From positions 1,674,001-1,738,000 of the forward strand of contig NZ_JAPELY010000001.1 of the NCBI RefSeq assembly GCF_026343295.1: a stretch of 64,000 nucleotides of DNA, given 5' to 3'. Below the pieces are notes generated by a model. The model was not told the origin of the DNA. It searched no databases and worked only from the letters and a program-made list of their open reading frames with translations. Made by a program: the position numbers and the translations under genes. Source of the stretch: Streptomyces sp. NBC_00083 (GTDB taxonomy: Bacteria > Actinomycetota > Actinomycetes > Streptomycetales > Streptomycetaceae). Positions 37,277-48,297 of the stretch are shown here, piece after piece (position 1 is the first letter of the stretch; each line of letters begins with the position of its first letter).

Positions 37277-37334
37277 GGCGCCGACGATAGCCCCGCCACT
37301 CGTCCGGGTGAAGGTGGCAGGACGAGTCCGTAAA

Positions 37335-37350
37335 TCGAATGCACGTGCTA
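37335..37350. promoter_or_regulatory. candidate LexA (SOS) box upstream of uvrA
   Basis: TCGAATGCACGTGCTA resembles the actinobacterial LexA palindrome TCGAAC-N4-GTTCGA, with a good left half and a poorer right half (GTGCTA). It lies 144 bp before uvrA. No RecA-NDp element was found for uvrA. Confidence 0.3.
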
Positions 37351-37493
37351 TACGCTCGGGAATGGGTTCCCGCTCAGAACCGTTGAGGAACCTGTCCGGA
37401 TTCATCCAAGAATCAACGACACCACCGCGGCGGCCCCCCTACCCTGAATGGGGGTCCTGCAGCTCCCTCTCCCTATGAAAGGTGCGGACCGGC

Positions 37494-40481
<2,988 letters not shown>

Positions 40482-40494
40482 GGTGTGCCCCACC

Positions 40495-40662
40495 CCGCCC
40501 CTTCCCTCAACCCTCCCGGGGGCGGGGGAGGGGCGGGCGTCCCGGGGCTCCACCCCGGACTCCGTTCGCGCCTGAACGGCGCTCGTCCTCCATCGCCGGA
40601 CCGGCTGAGGTTGTGCGTGCCGCTCGGCATCGAGGGGCGCCGGGGAACTGCGCGGGTGACCC
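40495..40662. repeat. streptomycete intergenic repeat after uvrA, reverse orientation
   Basis: The interval holds CGCCTGAACGGCGCTCGTCC and CATCGCCGGA, then GGGGCGCCGGGGAACTGCGC (40634-40653). Both parts are reverse-complement versions, partly degraded, of the repeat found twice before uvrC. A hairpin-forming CCTCCCGGGGGCGGGGGAGG at 40507-40533 may terminate uvrA. Confidence 0.55.
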
Positions 40663-40723
40663 TGCACGGTCTACGAATGACCGCGGGGCAGGCGGTCACC
40701 GTCGTGGCCATCGGGCGGATGCG

Positions 40724-41635
40724 TCAGGAGGCGGCCCGCACTTCCTCCGCCGTGGGAGGCTGCGCCCCCGTTCTCGCGCAGGTCAGGGCCGCCGCCCTCG
40801 CCGCGTACCGCAGGACGCCCGGCCAGTCCGCCGAGGACAGGGCGGACACCGTCGGCACGTGCCGCAGCAGCGCCGCGTTCACCGTGTCCCCCGCCCCGAT
40901 CGTGTCCGCGATCTTCACGCGTTCCGCCGGCACCGCGTACTCCCCGCCCTCCGCGGTGTGCGCCGACAGGCCCGCCGCGCCCCGCGTCACGACCACCGCT
41001 CGCGGGCCCGCGCCGAGCCACTCCTCGACCGTGCCGCCGAGCCACGCCGCGTCCTCCTCCGAGAGCTTCAGGAGGGACACGTACGGCAGCCAGCTCCGGA
41101 AGCGGGCGCGGTAGGCGTCGGGGTCCGGGATCAGCGCCGCGCGGATGTTCGGGTCGAGGAGCGTGAGCAGGCCCCGGTCCGACTCCCTGCGCAGCAGGGC
41201 CTCGTAGGCACTCGCTCCCGGTTCGAGGACCAGGGAGCAGGTGCCGAGGGCCAACGCCGTTGCCCGCGGCGGGAGGTGAGGGGGGAGTTCGAAGAGGCGG
41301 TCCGCGGTGCCGTCCGCGTAGAAGCCGTACCCCGCGGAGCCGTCCGGCCCCACCGCCGCGACGGCGAGCGTCGTGGGTTCCGGCCCGCGCTGCACCAGGG
41401 ACGTGTCCACGCCGACCGCGGCGAGCCCGCCAAGGAGCGTCTCCCCGAACCCGTCCGTGGACACCCGGGAGCAGAAGGCCGCCTCCGCGCCGAGCCGCCC
41501 CAGGGCCACCGCAGTGTTGTACGGCCCACCGCCCGGCCGGGGCGACAGCGGCCCCAGGGGATCCTCCGGGTGCAGCGGCACCAGGTCGATGAGGGACTCT
41601 CCGGCTACGACGATCACGGCCAGAACGTAACCCAT
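40724..41635 (-). CDS. PfkB-family sugar kinase (fructokinase-like)
   Basis: The 303-residue ribokinase-fold protein has an N-terminal VIVVAGESLIDLVP, GGGPYNTAVALGRLG (signature 1) and IADTIGAGDTVNAALL (signature 2 with catalytic Asp). The layout resembles fructokinases, but the sugar is uncertain. ATG 41635 was chosen; GTG 41617 is an alternative that starts closer to the conserved strand. There is no sugar transporter nearby. It is divergent from the Rieske gene. Confidence 0.85.
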   Translation of the reverse strand: MGYVLAVIVVAGESLIDLVPLHPEDPLGPLSPRPGGGPYNTAVALGRLGAEAAFCSRVSTDGFGETLLGGLAAVGVDTSLVQRGPEPTTLAVAAVGPDGSAGYGFYADGTADRLFELPPHLPPRATALALGTCSLVLEPGASAYEALLRRESDRGLLTLLDPNIRAALIPDPDAYRARFRSWLPYVSLLKLSEEDAAWLGGTVEEWLGAGPRAVVVTRGAAGLSAHTAEGGEYAVPAERVKIADTIGAGDTVNAALLRHVPTVSALSSADWPGVLRYAARAAALTCARTGAQPPTAEEVRAAS

Positions 41636-41809
41636 CACCCGCCCGTACGGGCAGCCCCGACCCGGCCGGACCGGGGCAGGGGCAGCCCCGCCGAAAAGCT
41701 GTCGTTCTGCGCCGGTATCGTCGAATGCGCAACCCGGGTCGGTTGCGCGCCGGCCGGTCCGGTCGCGCGACGGCCGGCCAGGACGAGACCAGTGATCAGT
41801 GGAGAGCCC

Positions 41810-42238
41810 ATGACCGGCCAGCCCGCCGCCCGTCGCACCGTGCTGAAAGGCGCCGCCCTCGCCGGGGCCGCGGGGGTCGGCGTGGCCGCCTGCTCCACCG
41901 AGTCCAAGCTCGGCCACGCCGAGACGCCCACGCCGACCGCCCCCGAGCCGCTCGGCTCGCCGGACGCGGTCCCGGTCGGCGGCGCCAAGCTCTACCGCGA
42001 GCAGCGCGTCATGGTGTGCTGCCCGGCGAAGGGCGAGTACAAGGCGTTCAGCGCGCAGTGCACGCACGCCGGCTGCCTCCTGGAGAAGATCGAGGACGGC
42101 CACGCGAACTGCCCCTGCCACGGCAGCCGCTTCAACGTGATGACCGGCAAGCCCGTCCAGGGCCCCGCCACCGTGCCGCTTCCCTCGGTCCCGGTGAAGC
42201 TCAAGGACGGTCAGCTGGTGGCGGGCCCCGACGCCTGA
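41810..42238 (+). CDS. Tat-exported Rieske [2Fe-2S] lipoprotein
   Basis: The 142-residue protein begins with a twin-arginine signal (ARRTVLKGAALAGAAGVGVAAC) that ends in a lipobox cysteine (Cys28), so it is probably exported folded and lipid-anchored. The Rieske motif is complete: Cys84-Thr-His86 and Cys101-x2-His104, with Cys89 and Cys103 available for the disulfide. It is a stand-alone small Rieske protein, a frequent streptomycete type, with unknown electron partner. GGAGAG is 4 bp before the ATG. TATCGT at 41717-41722 may be its -10 box. Confidence 0.9.
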   Translation: MTGQPAARRTVLKGAALAGAAGVGVAACSTESKLGHAETPTPTAPEPLGSPDAVPVGGAKLYREQRVMVCCPAKGEYKAFSAQCTHAGCLLEKIEDGHANCPCHGSRFNVMTGKPVQGPATVPLPSVPVKLKDGQLVAGPDA

Positions 42239-42277
42239 CGGCGGCCGACGCCGGGCGGTGGCGGCCGGCGGGAGGGC

Positions 42278-43201
42278 TCACTCCCAGTCCCAGTCCACCC
42301 CCAGGATCCCGGGGCGCACACCCTGCTCCACCAGGTGCACCGACCGGTGCCTGCCGCTGATCGTCAGGTCGCTGCGGCCCGAGCGGGTGGCGCCCGTGGA
42401 GCTCTGCGAGAAGCGGCGGCAGCGGGCCGGCAGGGCCTGCTCGTCGAAGCGCACCTGCAGGACGTACTGGCCGCCCGCGAAGGCGAACCCCCGCATGTAC
42501 TCGTGGCTGGGGCCGCCCGTGCCGTCCTCGAAGCCGTATCCGAACAGGAACGTCTCGCCCGCCCGCAGCCGCGTGTCGAAGAGCAGCTCGGCGACGAGGA
42601 CCCCGCTGGAGCCGTCCCACCGGACCCGTCCGGTGCGGCAGTTCTCGCCCGCGCGCACCTCGACCCGCGCCGGATCGCAGCCCGCGTCCCCGCGGTGGAT
42701 GGCCAGATAGCGGTCGACGCCGTCACGATGGGCCCGCACGACATGCTGGGAGGCACGGCCGCGCAGTTCGCGGGCGGCGCCGATCCGGACCCGCTCGTGG
42801 TGGCCGACGGTGTGCAGCCCGCCGTCCACCGGTGACTCCAGCCCGGCGATGAGCTGCTCCACCACGCCCGACGCCTCGACGAGCGAGCGGTAGGAGCGAC
42901 CCGTGGGCCGGTCGGTCTCGGCAGCGGTGGGTCCGTCGAGCAGGCGCAGCAGGGAGTTCGCGGGGAGCCCGAGCACCTCTTCGAGCCCGCGTACCGCACG
43001 CAGCGACTCGGGGCGCTGTGGCCGGCGCGCGCCCTGCTGCCAGTAACTCAGGCTGGTCACACCGACCTTGATGCCGCGCCCGGCGAGATGGTGCTGGACC
43101 CGCTGGAGCGGCAGACCGCGTACGGAGAGTGCGGCGCGCAGCGCCAGGTGGAACGGGCCGGTGTGCAGCGCCTGTTCCAGGTCGGCCTCGGTGTGGAGCA
43201 T
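42278..43201 (-). CDS. helix-turn-helix regulator-like protein
   Basis: The 307-residue protein has an XRE-like DNA-binding N-terminus (LRAALSVRGLPLQRVQHHLAGRGIKVGVTSLSYWQQGARRP) followed by LRAVRGLEEVLGLPANSLLRLL. The remaining 220 residues form a beta-rich domain that I do not recognise as a ligand-binding family. Similar proteins are common in streptomycetes. GAGGAG is 7 bp before the ATG. It is divergent from the papain-like protease gene and probably controls it through the GTTCAC sites between them. Confidence 0.75.
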   Translation of the reverse strand: MLHTEADLEQALHTGPFHLALRAALSVRGLPLQRVQHHLAGRGIKVGVTSLSYWQQGARRPQRPESLRAVRGLEEVLGLPANSLLRLLDGPTAAETDRPTGRSYRSLVEASGVVEQLIAGLESPVDGGLHTVGHHERVRIGAARELRGRASQHVVRAHRDGVDRYLAIHRGDAGCDPARVEVRAGENCRTGRVRWDGSSGVLVAELLFDTRLRAGETFLFGYGFEDGTGGPSHEYMRGFAFAGGQYVLQVRFDEQALPARCRRFSQSSTGATRSGRSDLTISGRHRSVHLVEQGVRPGILGVDWDWE

Positions 43202-43214
43202 GGGGGACTCCTCA

Positions 43215-43313
43215 GTGAACGTTCACGGTGGGGGGAGGGCGCGGCGCGGCGGCAGGTCGGGGAAAACCTGGTGGCGGGGGAGGAGTGGTTCACACTCCGG
43301 CCACTTCGTTCAC
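43215..43313. promoter_or_regulatory. GTTCAC operator-like cluster
   Basis: GTGAACGTTCAC (43215-43226) is a perfect 12 bp palindrome just upstream of the regulator start. GTTCAC recurs at 43288-43293 and 43308-43313, exactly 20 bp apart on the same face of the helix. GGAGTG-N5-CACTCC (43282-43298) overlaps the second copy. Confidence 0.55.
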
Positions 43314-43342
43314 ACCCGCGTCCCACCCCGCATTCAAGCGCG

Positions 43343-43371
43343 TTGACCTGTTCTCGACAACGCCCGATGCT
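43343..43371 (+). promoter_or_regulatory. promoter of the papain-like protease gene
   Basis: TTGACC (43343-43348), 17 bp, GATGCT (43366-43371). The start would be near 43378, giving a 61 nt leader that contains the ribosome binding site GGGAGG. Confidence 0.55.
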
Positions 43372-43438
43372 CATCAGCAAGCGTCCGGACGCGATCCCCC
43401 ACCATCCCCACCCCCCACCCCGCCATGGGAGGAACGCG

Positions 43439-44056
43439 ATGCGCGACAAGAAGAGACGGCTGTCGGCCCTCACCCTCGTGGTGGCGGCCCTGTTCGCCGC
43501 CCCCACGGCAGCAGCGACCGCCGCCCCGCACCACGACAAGCCGGTGCCCGCCGCAGCCGCCGCGGCGAGCGCCGCCGGTTCCAAGCGCCTCAACATCACC
43601 ATGCAGGCCCAGCAGAAGGACAACTGGTGCTGGGCCGGCAGCGGCAACACCATCGCCACGTGGTTCGGCCGCACCTACACCCAGAACCAGTTCTGCAACG
43701 CGGCGTTCGGCCGGGCGCAGGGCTACGACTGCCCCAACTCGCAGGCGGACCTGGGCAATGTGCAGAACGCCCTGGACTGGGCGGGCATCAACTCGGGCTC
43801 GTACGTGACCGGCTGGCTGCGCTACTCGACCGTACAGACCGAGATCAACAACAACCGGCCGATCGAGACCCGCATCCAGTGGGCGAGCGGCGGCGGCCAC
43901 ATGCACGTCGTGTACGGCTACGACGACGCCAACTCGTGGGTGTACTGGGGCGATCCCTGGCCCTCCAGCACCCGCTACAACTGGGCGTCGCACGACTGGT
44001 ACGTCAGCAACAACTCCTTCTCCTGGACCCACTCGCTGTACCGGATCGGGGCGTGA
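43439..44056 (+). CDS. secreted papain-like cysteine protease (C70/AvrRpt2-like)
   Basis: The 205-residue preprotein has a clear Sec signal (KKRRLSALTLVVAALFAAPTAAA) and an Ala-rich propeptide-like segment. The mature domain opens with MQAQQKDNWCWAGSGNTIA, where Gln58 or Gln59 would supply the oxyanion hole and Cys64 the nucleophile. The catalytic His (His154 or His156) is in GGGHMHVVYGY and the acid in YWGDPW. Two extra cysteines may form a disulfide outside the cell. Targets are unknown. The ATG has GGGAGG 7 bp upstream. The next gene starts within 10 bp, so they form an operon. Confidence 0.85.
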   Translation: MRDKKRRLSALTLVVAALFAAPTAAATAAPHHDKPVPAAAAAASAAGSKRLNITMQAQQKDNWCWAGSGNTIATWFGRTYTQNQFCNAAFGRAQGYDCPNSQADLGNVQNALDWAGINSGSYVTGWLRYSTVQTEINNNRPIETRIQWASGGGHMHVVYGYDDANSWVYWGDPWPSSTRYNWASHDWYVSNNSFSWTHSLYRIGA

Positions 44057-44061
44057 CGACG

Positions 44062-44832
44062 ATGAAGGTGACCCGCCTCGCACCCGCGGTTCTCGCCGTG
44101 GCCCTCGTCGGCCTCGCGGCGCCGTACGCCGCCGCCGACCAGTCCCCGCTCGCCTCCGCCGACTCCATGGTCGCGGCCCGCCGGGCCGCGACCGCCCCCG
44201 CCACCCTCGACACGCTGTCCCGCTTCTTCTCCCGGGACGGCAAGGTGGCCCTCAAGGCCGCGGCCCCGCGCATCGAGGGCGACGCGGTGCCCGTCTACGC
44301 GCTCTCCCCGCAGTTCGTGGCGGGCAGGGCGGGTGCTCCGGTGGCCCAGCTGGAGTACCTCGCCTCCACGGCCGTCTCCGCCGACGGCCAGAAGGCGTCG
44401 CTGTGGACGGTCAAGCAGGGCGCTTCCTGGAAGGTGGTGAACATAGCCACCGGCGACGACGAGTCCCGCTACGCCGCGGCCGGCGCCGCGAAGCTGCCCG
44501 GCGGCACGGTGTTCCAGGAGCCGCAGATCAACGCCTGGTACGTGGAGAAGGGCAGCACGGTGCTGCCGCTCGACGACGACGCCGTCAAGGCGGTGGGTGC
44601 CGGGGGCACGACGCTCGCGGGCTACCAGAAGCGGGTCGCGCGGGCGTACGGGGACAAGCTGCCGGGCTCGGCGTACGACCGGTCGGGCAAGGCGGGTGGC
44701 TTCGCCGAGCCGGCCGCGGGGTCCGGCGGGGCCGGGGGCGACTCGTCCCTGGCGATGGTGTCCGGCGCGGGCGCGGTGCTGGTGCTGGGGCTGAGCGGGG
44801 CGGCCGTGCGGCGCCGCCGCCACCGGGGGTGA
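44062..44832 (+). CDS. secreted, membrane-anchored protein paired with the papain-like protease
   Basis: The 256-residue protein has an N-terminal signal peptide ([24 protein letters not shown]) and a C-terminal membrane helix ([20 protein letters not shown]) followed by RRRRHRG, so the body of about 200 residues faces outward. No domain family is recognised. GTG 44053, overlapping the protease stop as GTGA, is an alternative start giving three more residues. The tight coupling to the protease suggests a substrate, inhibitor or anchoring partner. This is inference from context only. Confidence 0.78.
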   Translation: MKVTRLAPAVLAVALVGLAAPYAAADQSPLASADSMVAARRAATAPATLDTLSRFFSRDGKVALKAAAPRIEGDAVPVYALSPQFVAGRAGAPVAQLEYLASTAVSADGQKASLWTVKQGASWKVVNIATGDDESRYAAAGAAKLPGGTVFQEPQINAWYVEKGSTVLPLDDDAVKAVGAGGTTLAGYQKRVARAYGDKLPGSAYDRSGKAGGFAEPAAGSGGAGGDSSLAMVSGAGAVLVLGLSGAAVRRRRHRG

Positions 44833-44850
44833 CCCGCCACCGGGGGTGAC
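44817..44850. repeat. perfect 17-bp tandem duplication across a stop codon
   Basis: CCGCCACCGGGGGTGAC at 44817-44833 is repeated without change at 44834-44850. The first copy includes the stop codon of the membrane-anchored protein. Confidence 0.9.
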
Positions 44851-45008
44851 CCCAGGCCGGTGCGGGCCCGACCACCCCGCACCGGCCGCCGCTCGCTCCG
44901 CGGCGGCCCGTGCCCCTCGGCCACTCGGTGCCGGGCGGCACGGGTCACCTCCGGTTGGGCGGGCAGGGACGAGCGCCTCTCGTCCGCGGACCGTGCCCGC
45001 TTCCCACC

Positions 45009-45210
45009 CAGTTCCCCGCGCCCCTGGGTGGCTTGCCCTTGGCAGGGTGCGAGCCCGTCCGGCGTTTGGGGCGGAGCCCCAGGAACCCCGTCTTCGGGTG
45101 CGGGCCGTGTGTGGCTGGTCGCGCAGTTCCCCGCGCCCCTGGCGGGGCCGCCTGGGCGGCATGCCCAGTGCGGGCCCACCTCGGCCCGCCCGGCGTTTGA
45201 GGGCCCGGGG
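45009..45210 (+). repeat. two head-to-tail copies of a streptomycete intergenic repeat
   Basis: CAGTTCCCCGCGCCCCTGG occurs at 45009-45027 and 45124-45142. CCGGCGTTTG occurs at 45059-45068 and 45190-45199, each followed by a GGGGCGGAG block. The 430 bp between 44832 and uvrC contain these copies, the 17-bp duplication and the uvrC promoter, and no gene. Confidence 0.75.
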
Positions 45211-45232
45211 CGGAGTCACGGGGCGCTCGGGG

Positions 45233-45255
45233 TTGTCGGTGGGCGACAGTAGGGT
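45233..45255 (+). promoter_or_regulatory. RecA-NDp/PafBC-type promoter of uvrC
   Basis: TTGTCGGTG (45233-45241), 8 bp (GGCGACAG), TAGGGT (45250-45255), then 7 bp to the ATG at 45263. It fits the consensus TTGTCRGTG-N8-TAnnnT fully and predicts a leaderless mRNA for the uvrC-rapZ-yvcK-whiA cluster. Confidence 0.82.
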
Positions 45256-45262
45256 GGGGGCC

Positions 45263-47356
45263 ATGGCAGACCCCTCCACCTACCGCCCCAAGCCGGGACA
45301 GATCCCCGACTCGCCGGGGGTCTATAAATTCCGCGACGACCACCGCCGGGTGATCTACGTCGGGAAGGCGAAGTCCCTGCGCCAGCGGCTCGCCAACTAC
45401 TTCCAGCCGTTGACGAGTCTGCACCCCCGCACGGCCACGATGGTGACCACGGCCGCCTCCGTGGAGTGGACCGTCGTCGCCACCGAAGTCGAGGCGCTCC
45501 AGCTCGAATACTCCTGGATCAAGGAGTTCGACCCCCGCTTCAACGTCAAGTACCGCGACGACAAGAGCTATCCGTACCTCGCGGTGACGATGAACGAGGA
45601 GTTCCCGCGCGTCCAGGTCATGCGCGGCGCCAAGAAGAAGGGCGTGCGCTACTTCGGGCCGTACGGCCAGGCATGGGCGATCCGCGAGACCGTCGACCTG
45701 CTCCTGCGCGTCTTCCCCGTACGCACCTGCTCGGCCGGTGTGTTCAAGCGGTCGGCGCAGATCGGCCGCCCCTGTCTGCTGGGCTACATCGGCAAGTGCG
45801 CCGCGCCCTGCGTCGGCCGCGTCACGCCCGAGGAACACCGCGAACTGGCGGAGGACTTCTGCGACTTCATGACCGGCCGCACCGGCGCGTACCTGCGCCG
45901 CGTCGAGCAGGACATGATGGTCGCGGCCGAGGACATGGAGTACGAGCGCGCGGCCCGGCTCCGTGACGACCTGGGCGCGCTCAGGAAGGCGCTGGAGAAG
46001 AACGCGATCGTCTTCAACGACGCCACCGACGCCGACCTGATCGCGGTCGCCGAGGACGAGCTGGAGGCGGCCGTCCAGATCTTCCACGTGCGCGGCGGCC
46101 GGGTCCGCGGCCAGCGCGGCTGGGTCACCGACAAGGTCGAGGCGGTCGACACCGCGGGCCTGGTCGAGCACGCGCTCCAGCAGCTGTACGGGGAGGAGAC
46201 CGGCGACTCCGTACCGAAGGAGGTGCTGGTCCCGGCGCTCCCCGAGGACGCGGACGCGGTGAGCGGCTGGCTCGCCGGCCGGCGCGGCTCCGGCGTCTCG
46301 CTGCGCATCCCGCAGCGCGGCGACAAGAAGGCCCTGATGGAGACGGTCGCGCGCAACGCCCAGCAGGCCCTCATGCTGCACAAGACCAAGCGCGCGTCCG
46401 ACCTGACCACGCGCTCGCGCGCGCTGGAGGAGATCGCCGCCGCCCTGGAGCTCGACAGCGCGCCGCTGCGCATCGAGTGCTTCGACATCTCGCACCTCCA
46501 GGGCGACGACGTGGTGGCCTCGATGGTCGTCTTCGAGGACGGCCTGGCCCGCAAGAGTGAATACCGGCGCTTCCAGATCAAGGGCTTCGAGGGCCAGGAC
46601 GACGTCCGGTCCATGCACGAGGTGATCACCCGCCGCTTCAAGCGCTACCTCGCCGAGCAGGCCCGTACGGGGGAGTGGGTCGAGGAGGAAGAAGCGGAGG
46701 GGGCGGCGCAGACGGCGGTGCTGCCCGGGGCCGACACGCCGGTCGCCGAGCAGCCCGGCGACCCGGTCGAGCAGCTGTCCGGCCCGGCTCCCCTCTCCGG
46801 CGAGGTGTCCGCGCTGCAGGACGAGGACGGCCGGCCCAAGCGGTTCGCGTATCCGCCGCAGCTCCTCGTCGTCGACGGCGGGCAGCCGCAGGTCGCCGCC
46901 GCCAGGCGGGCCCTGGACGAGCTGGGCATCGACGACATCGCGGTGTGCGGGCTGGCCAAGCGCCTCGAAGAGGTCTGGGTGCCCGGCGAGGACGACCCCG
47001 TGGTGCTGCCCCGCTCCAGCGAGGGGCTCTACCTCCTCCAGCGGGTGCGTGACGAGGCCCACCGCTTCGCCATCACCTACCAGCGGGCCAAACGGACCAA
47101 GCGCTTCAAGGCGGGCCCCCTGGACGCCGTGCCGGGCCTCGGCGACACCCGCAAGCATGCTCTGATCAAGCACTTCGGCTCGGTGAAGAGGCTCCGGTCG
47201 GCGACAATCGACGAGATCTGCGAGGTTCCCGGCATAGGCCGCAAGACGGCCGAGACCGTTGCCGCGTTCCTCGCGCAGGCCGCCCCGGCGGCGCCCGCCG
47301 TGAACACCGCGACAGGAGAGATCATGGAAGAGGACGACGGGGGCAGCACGACATGA
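45263..47356 (+). CDS. uvrC: UvrABC excision nuclease subunit C
   Basis: UvrC makes both incisions in nucleotide excision repair. The 697-residue protein has the GIY-YIG nuclease ([26 protein letters not shown]), a cysteine cluster ([19 protein letters not shown]) and a UVR domain (about 200-235). The RNase H-like second nuclease region follows ([24 protein letters not shown] ... [13 protein letters not shown]), then a C-terminal tandem HhH ([38 protein letters not shown]). An acidic insertion (about 470-510) is longer than in E. coli. Its last bases overlap rapZ (ATGA). Confidence 0.97.
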   Translation: MADPSTYRPKPGQIPDSPGVYKFRDDHRRVIYVGKAKSLRQRLANYFQPLTSLHPRTATMVTTAASVEWTVVATEVEALQLEYSWIKEFDPRFNVKYRDDKSYPYLAVTMNEEFPRVQVMRGAKKKGVRYFGPYGQAWAIRETVDLLLRVFPVRTCSAGVFKRSAQIGRPCLLGYIGKCAAPCVGRVTPEEHRELAEDFCDFMTGRTGAYLRRVEQDMMVAAEDMEYERAARLRDDLGALRKALEKNAIVFNDATDADLIAVAEDELEAAVQIFHVRGGRVRGQRGWVTDKVEAVDTAGLVEHALQQLYGEETGDSVPKEVLVPALPEDADAVSGWLAGRRGSGVSLRIPQRGDKKALMETVARNAQQALMLHKTKRASDLTTRSRALEEIAAALELDSAPLRIECFDISHLQGDDVVASMVVFEDGLARKSEYRRFQIKGFEGQDDVRSMHEVITRRFKRYLAEQARTGEWVEEEEAEGAAQTAVLPGADTPVAEQPGDPVEQLSGPAPLSGEVSALQDEDGRPKRFAYPPQLLVVDGGQPQVAAARRALDELGIDDIAVCGLAKRLEEVWVPGEDDPVVLPRSSEGLYLLQRVRDEAHRFAITYQRAKRTKRFKAGPLDAVPGLGDTRKHALIKHFGSVKRLRSATIDEICEVPGIGRKTAETVAAFLAQAAPAAPAVNTATGEIMEEDDGGSTT

Positions 47357-48297
47357 CTGAGCAGAACGAAGAAGACCGAGAAGCAGGAGTAGACGTGAGT
47401 ACGGGCACGACGATCGAGGCCGGCGGGGCCGATGCGCCCATCCCCGAGCTGGTGATCATCTCCGGTATGTCCGGCGCGGGGCGCAGCACCGCCGCCAAGT
47501 GCCTGGAGGACCTCGGCTGGTTCGTCGTCGACAACCTGCCGCCCGCGCTGATCCCCACCATGGTGGAGCTCGGCGCCCGTTCCCAGGGCAACGTGGCGCG
47601 CATCGCCGTCGTCGTCGACGTGCGCGGCCGCCGGTTCTTCGACAACCTGCGCGAGTCGCTCGCCGACCTCGACGCGAAGGAGGTCACCCGGCGCATCGTC
47701 TTCCTGGAGTCCTCCGACGACGCCCTGGTGCGCCGCTTCGAGTCGGTGCGCCGCCCGCACCCGCTCCAGGGCGACGGCCGGATCGTCGACGGCATCGCCG
47801 CCGAGCGCGACCTCCTGCGCGAGCTGCGCGGCGACGCCGACCTGGTGATCGACACCTCCAGCCTCAACGTCCACGAGCTGCGCGCCAAGATGGACGCCCA
47901 GTTCGCCGGCGACGAGGAGCCGGAGCTGCGCGCCACCGTCATGTCGTTCGGCTACAAGTACGGCCTGCCGGTCGACGCCGACCTGGTGGTCGACTGCCGC
48001 TTCCTGCCCAACCCGCACTGGGTTCCGGAGCTGCGTCCCTTCACCGGCCTCAACGAGGAGGTGTCGGGCTACGTCTTCAACCAGCCCGGTGCCAAGGAGT
48101 TCCTCGACCAGTACAGCGAGCTGCTCCAGCTGATCGCGGCGGGCTACCGCCGCGAGGGCAAGCGGTACGTGACGATCGCGGTGGGCTGCACCGGCGGCAA
48201 GCACCGCTCGGTGGCCATGTCCGAGAAGCTCGCCGCCCGCCTCGCCACCGAGGGGATCGAGACCGTCGTCGTCCACCGGGACATGGGGCGCGAGTGA
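47353..48297 (+). CDS. rapZ: RapZ/YvcJ-family nucleotide-binding protein
   Basis: The 314-residue protein has an N-terminal P-loop (GMSGAGRST, residues 38-46) and the RapZ C-terminal domain ([26 protein letters not shown], then [21 protein letters not shown]). In E. coli RapZ is an RNA adaptor for RNase E; in Gram-positives YvcJ is a GTPase of less clear function. The invariant P-loop Lys is Arg here, which I recall as common in actinobacteria. It overlaps uvrC and yvcK by 4 bp each. This rapZ-yvcK-whiA order is conserved across Gram-positive bacteria. Confidence 0.94.
   Translation: MTEQNEEDREAGVDVSTGTTIEAGGADAPIPELVIISGMSGAGRSTAAKCLEDLGWFVVDNLPPALIPTMVELGARSQGNVARIAVVVDVRGRRFFDNLRESLADLDAKEVTRRIVFLESSDDALVRRFESVRRPHPLQGDGRIVDGIAAERDLLRELRGDADLVIDTSSLNVHELRAKMDAQFAGDEEPELRATVMSFGYKYGLPVDADLVVDCRFLPNPHWVPELRPFTGLNEEVSGYVFNQPGAKEFLDQYSELLQLIAAGYRREGKRYVTIAVGCTGGKHRSVAMSEKLAARLATEGIETVVVHRDMGRE

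Noticed and set aside
41699..41722. CTGTCGTTC-N8-TATCGT before the Rieske gene as another RecA-NDp promoter
   Set aside because: The spacing and -10 fit, but the first block matches only at TGTCG, and the distance to the gene differs; the box may be an ordinary -10.
44833..45232. Possible CRISPR array or small RNA gene in the repeat-bearing region before uvrC
   Set aside because: There are only two irregular copies with unequal spacing and no cas genes; the sequence matches the style of dispersed intergenic repeats.
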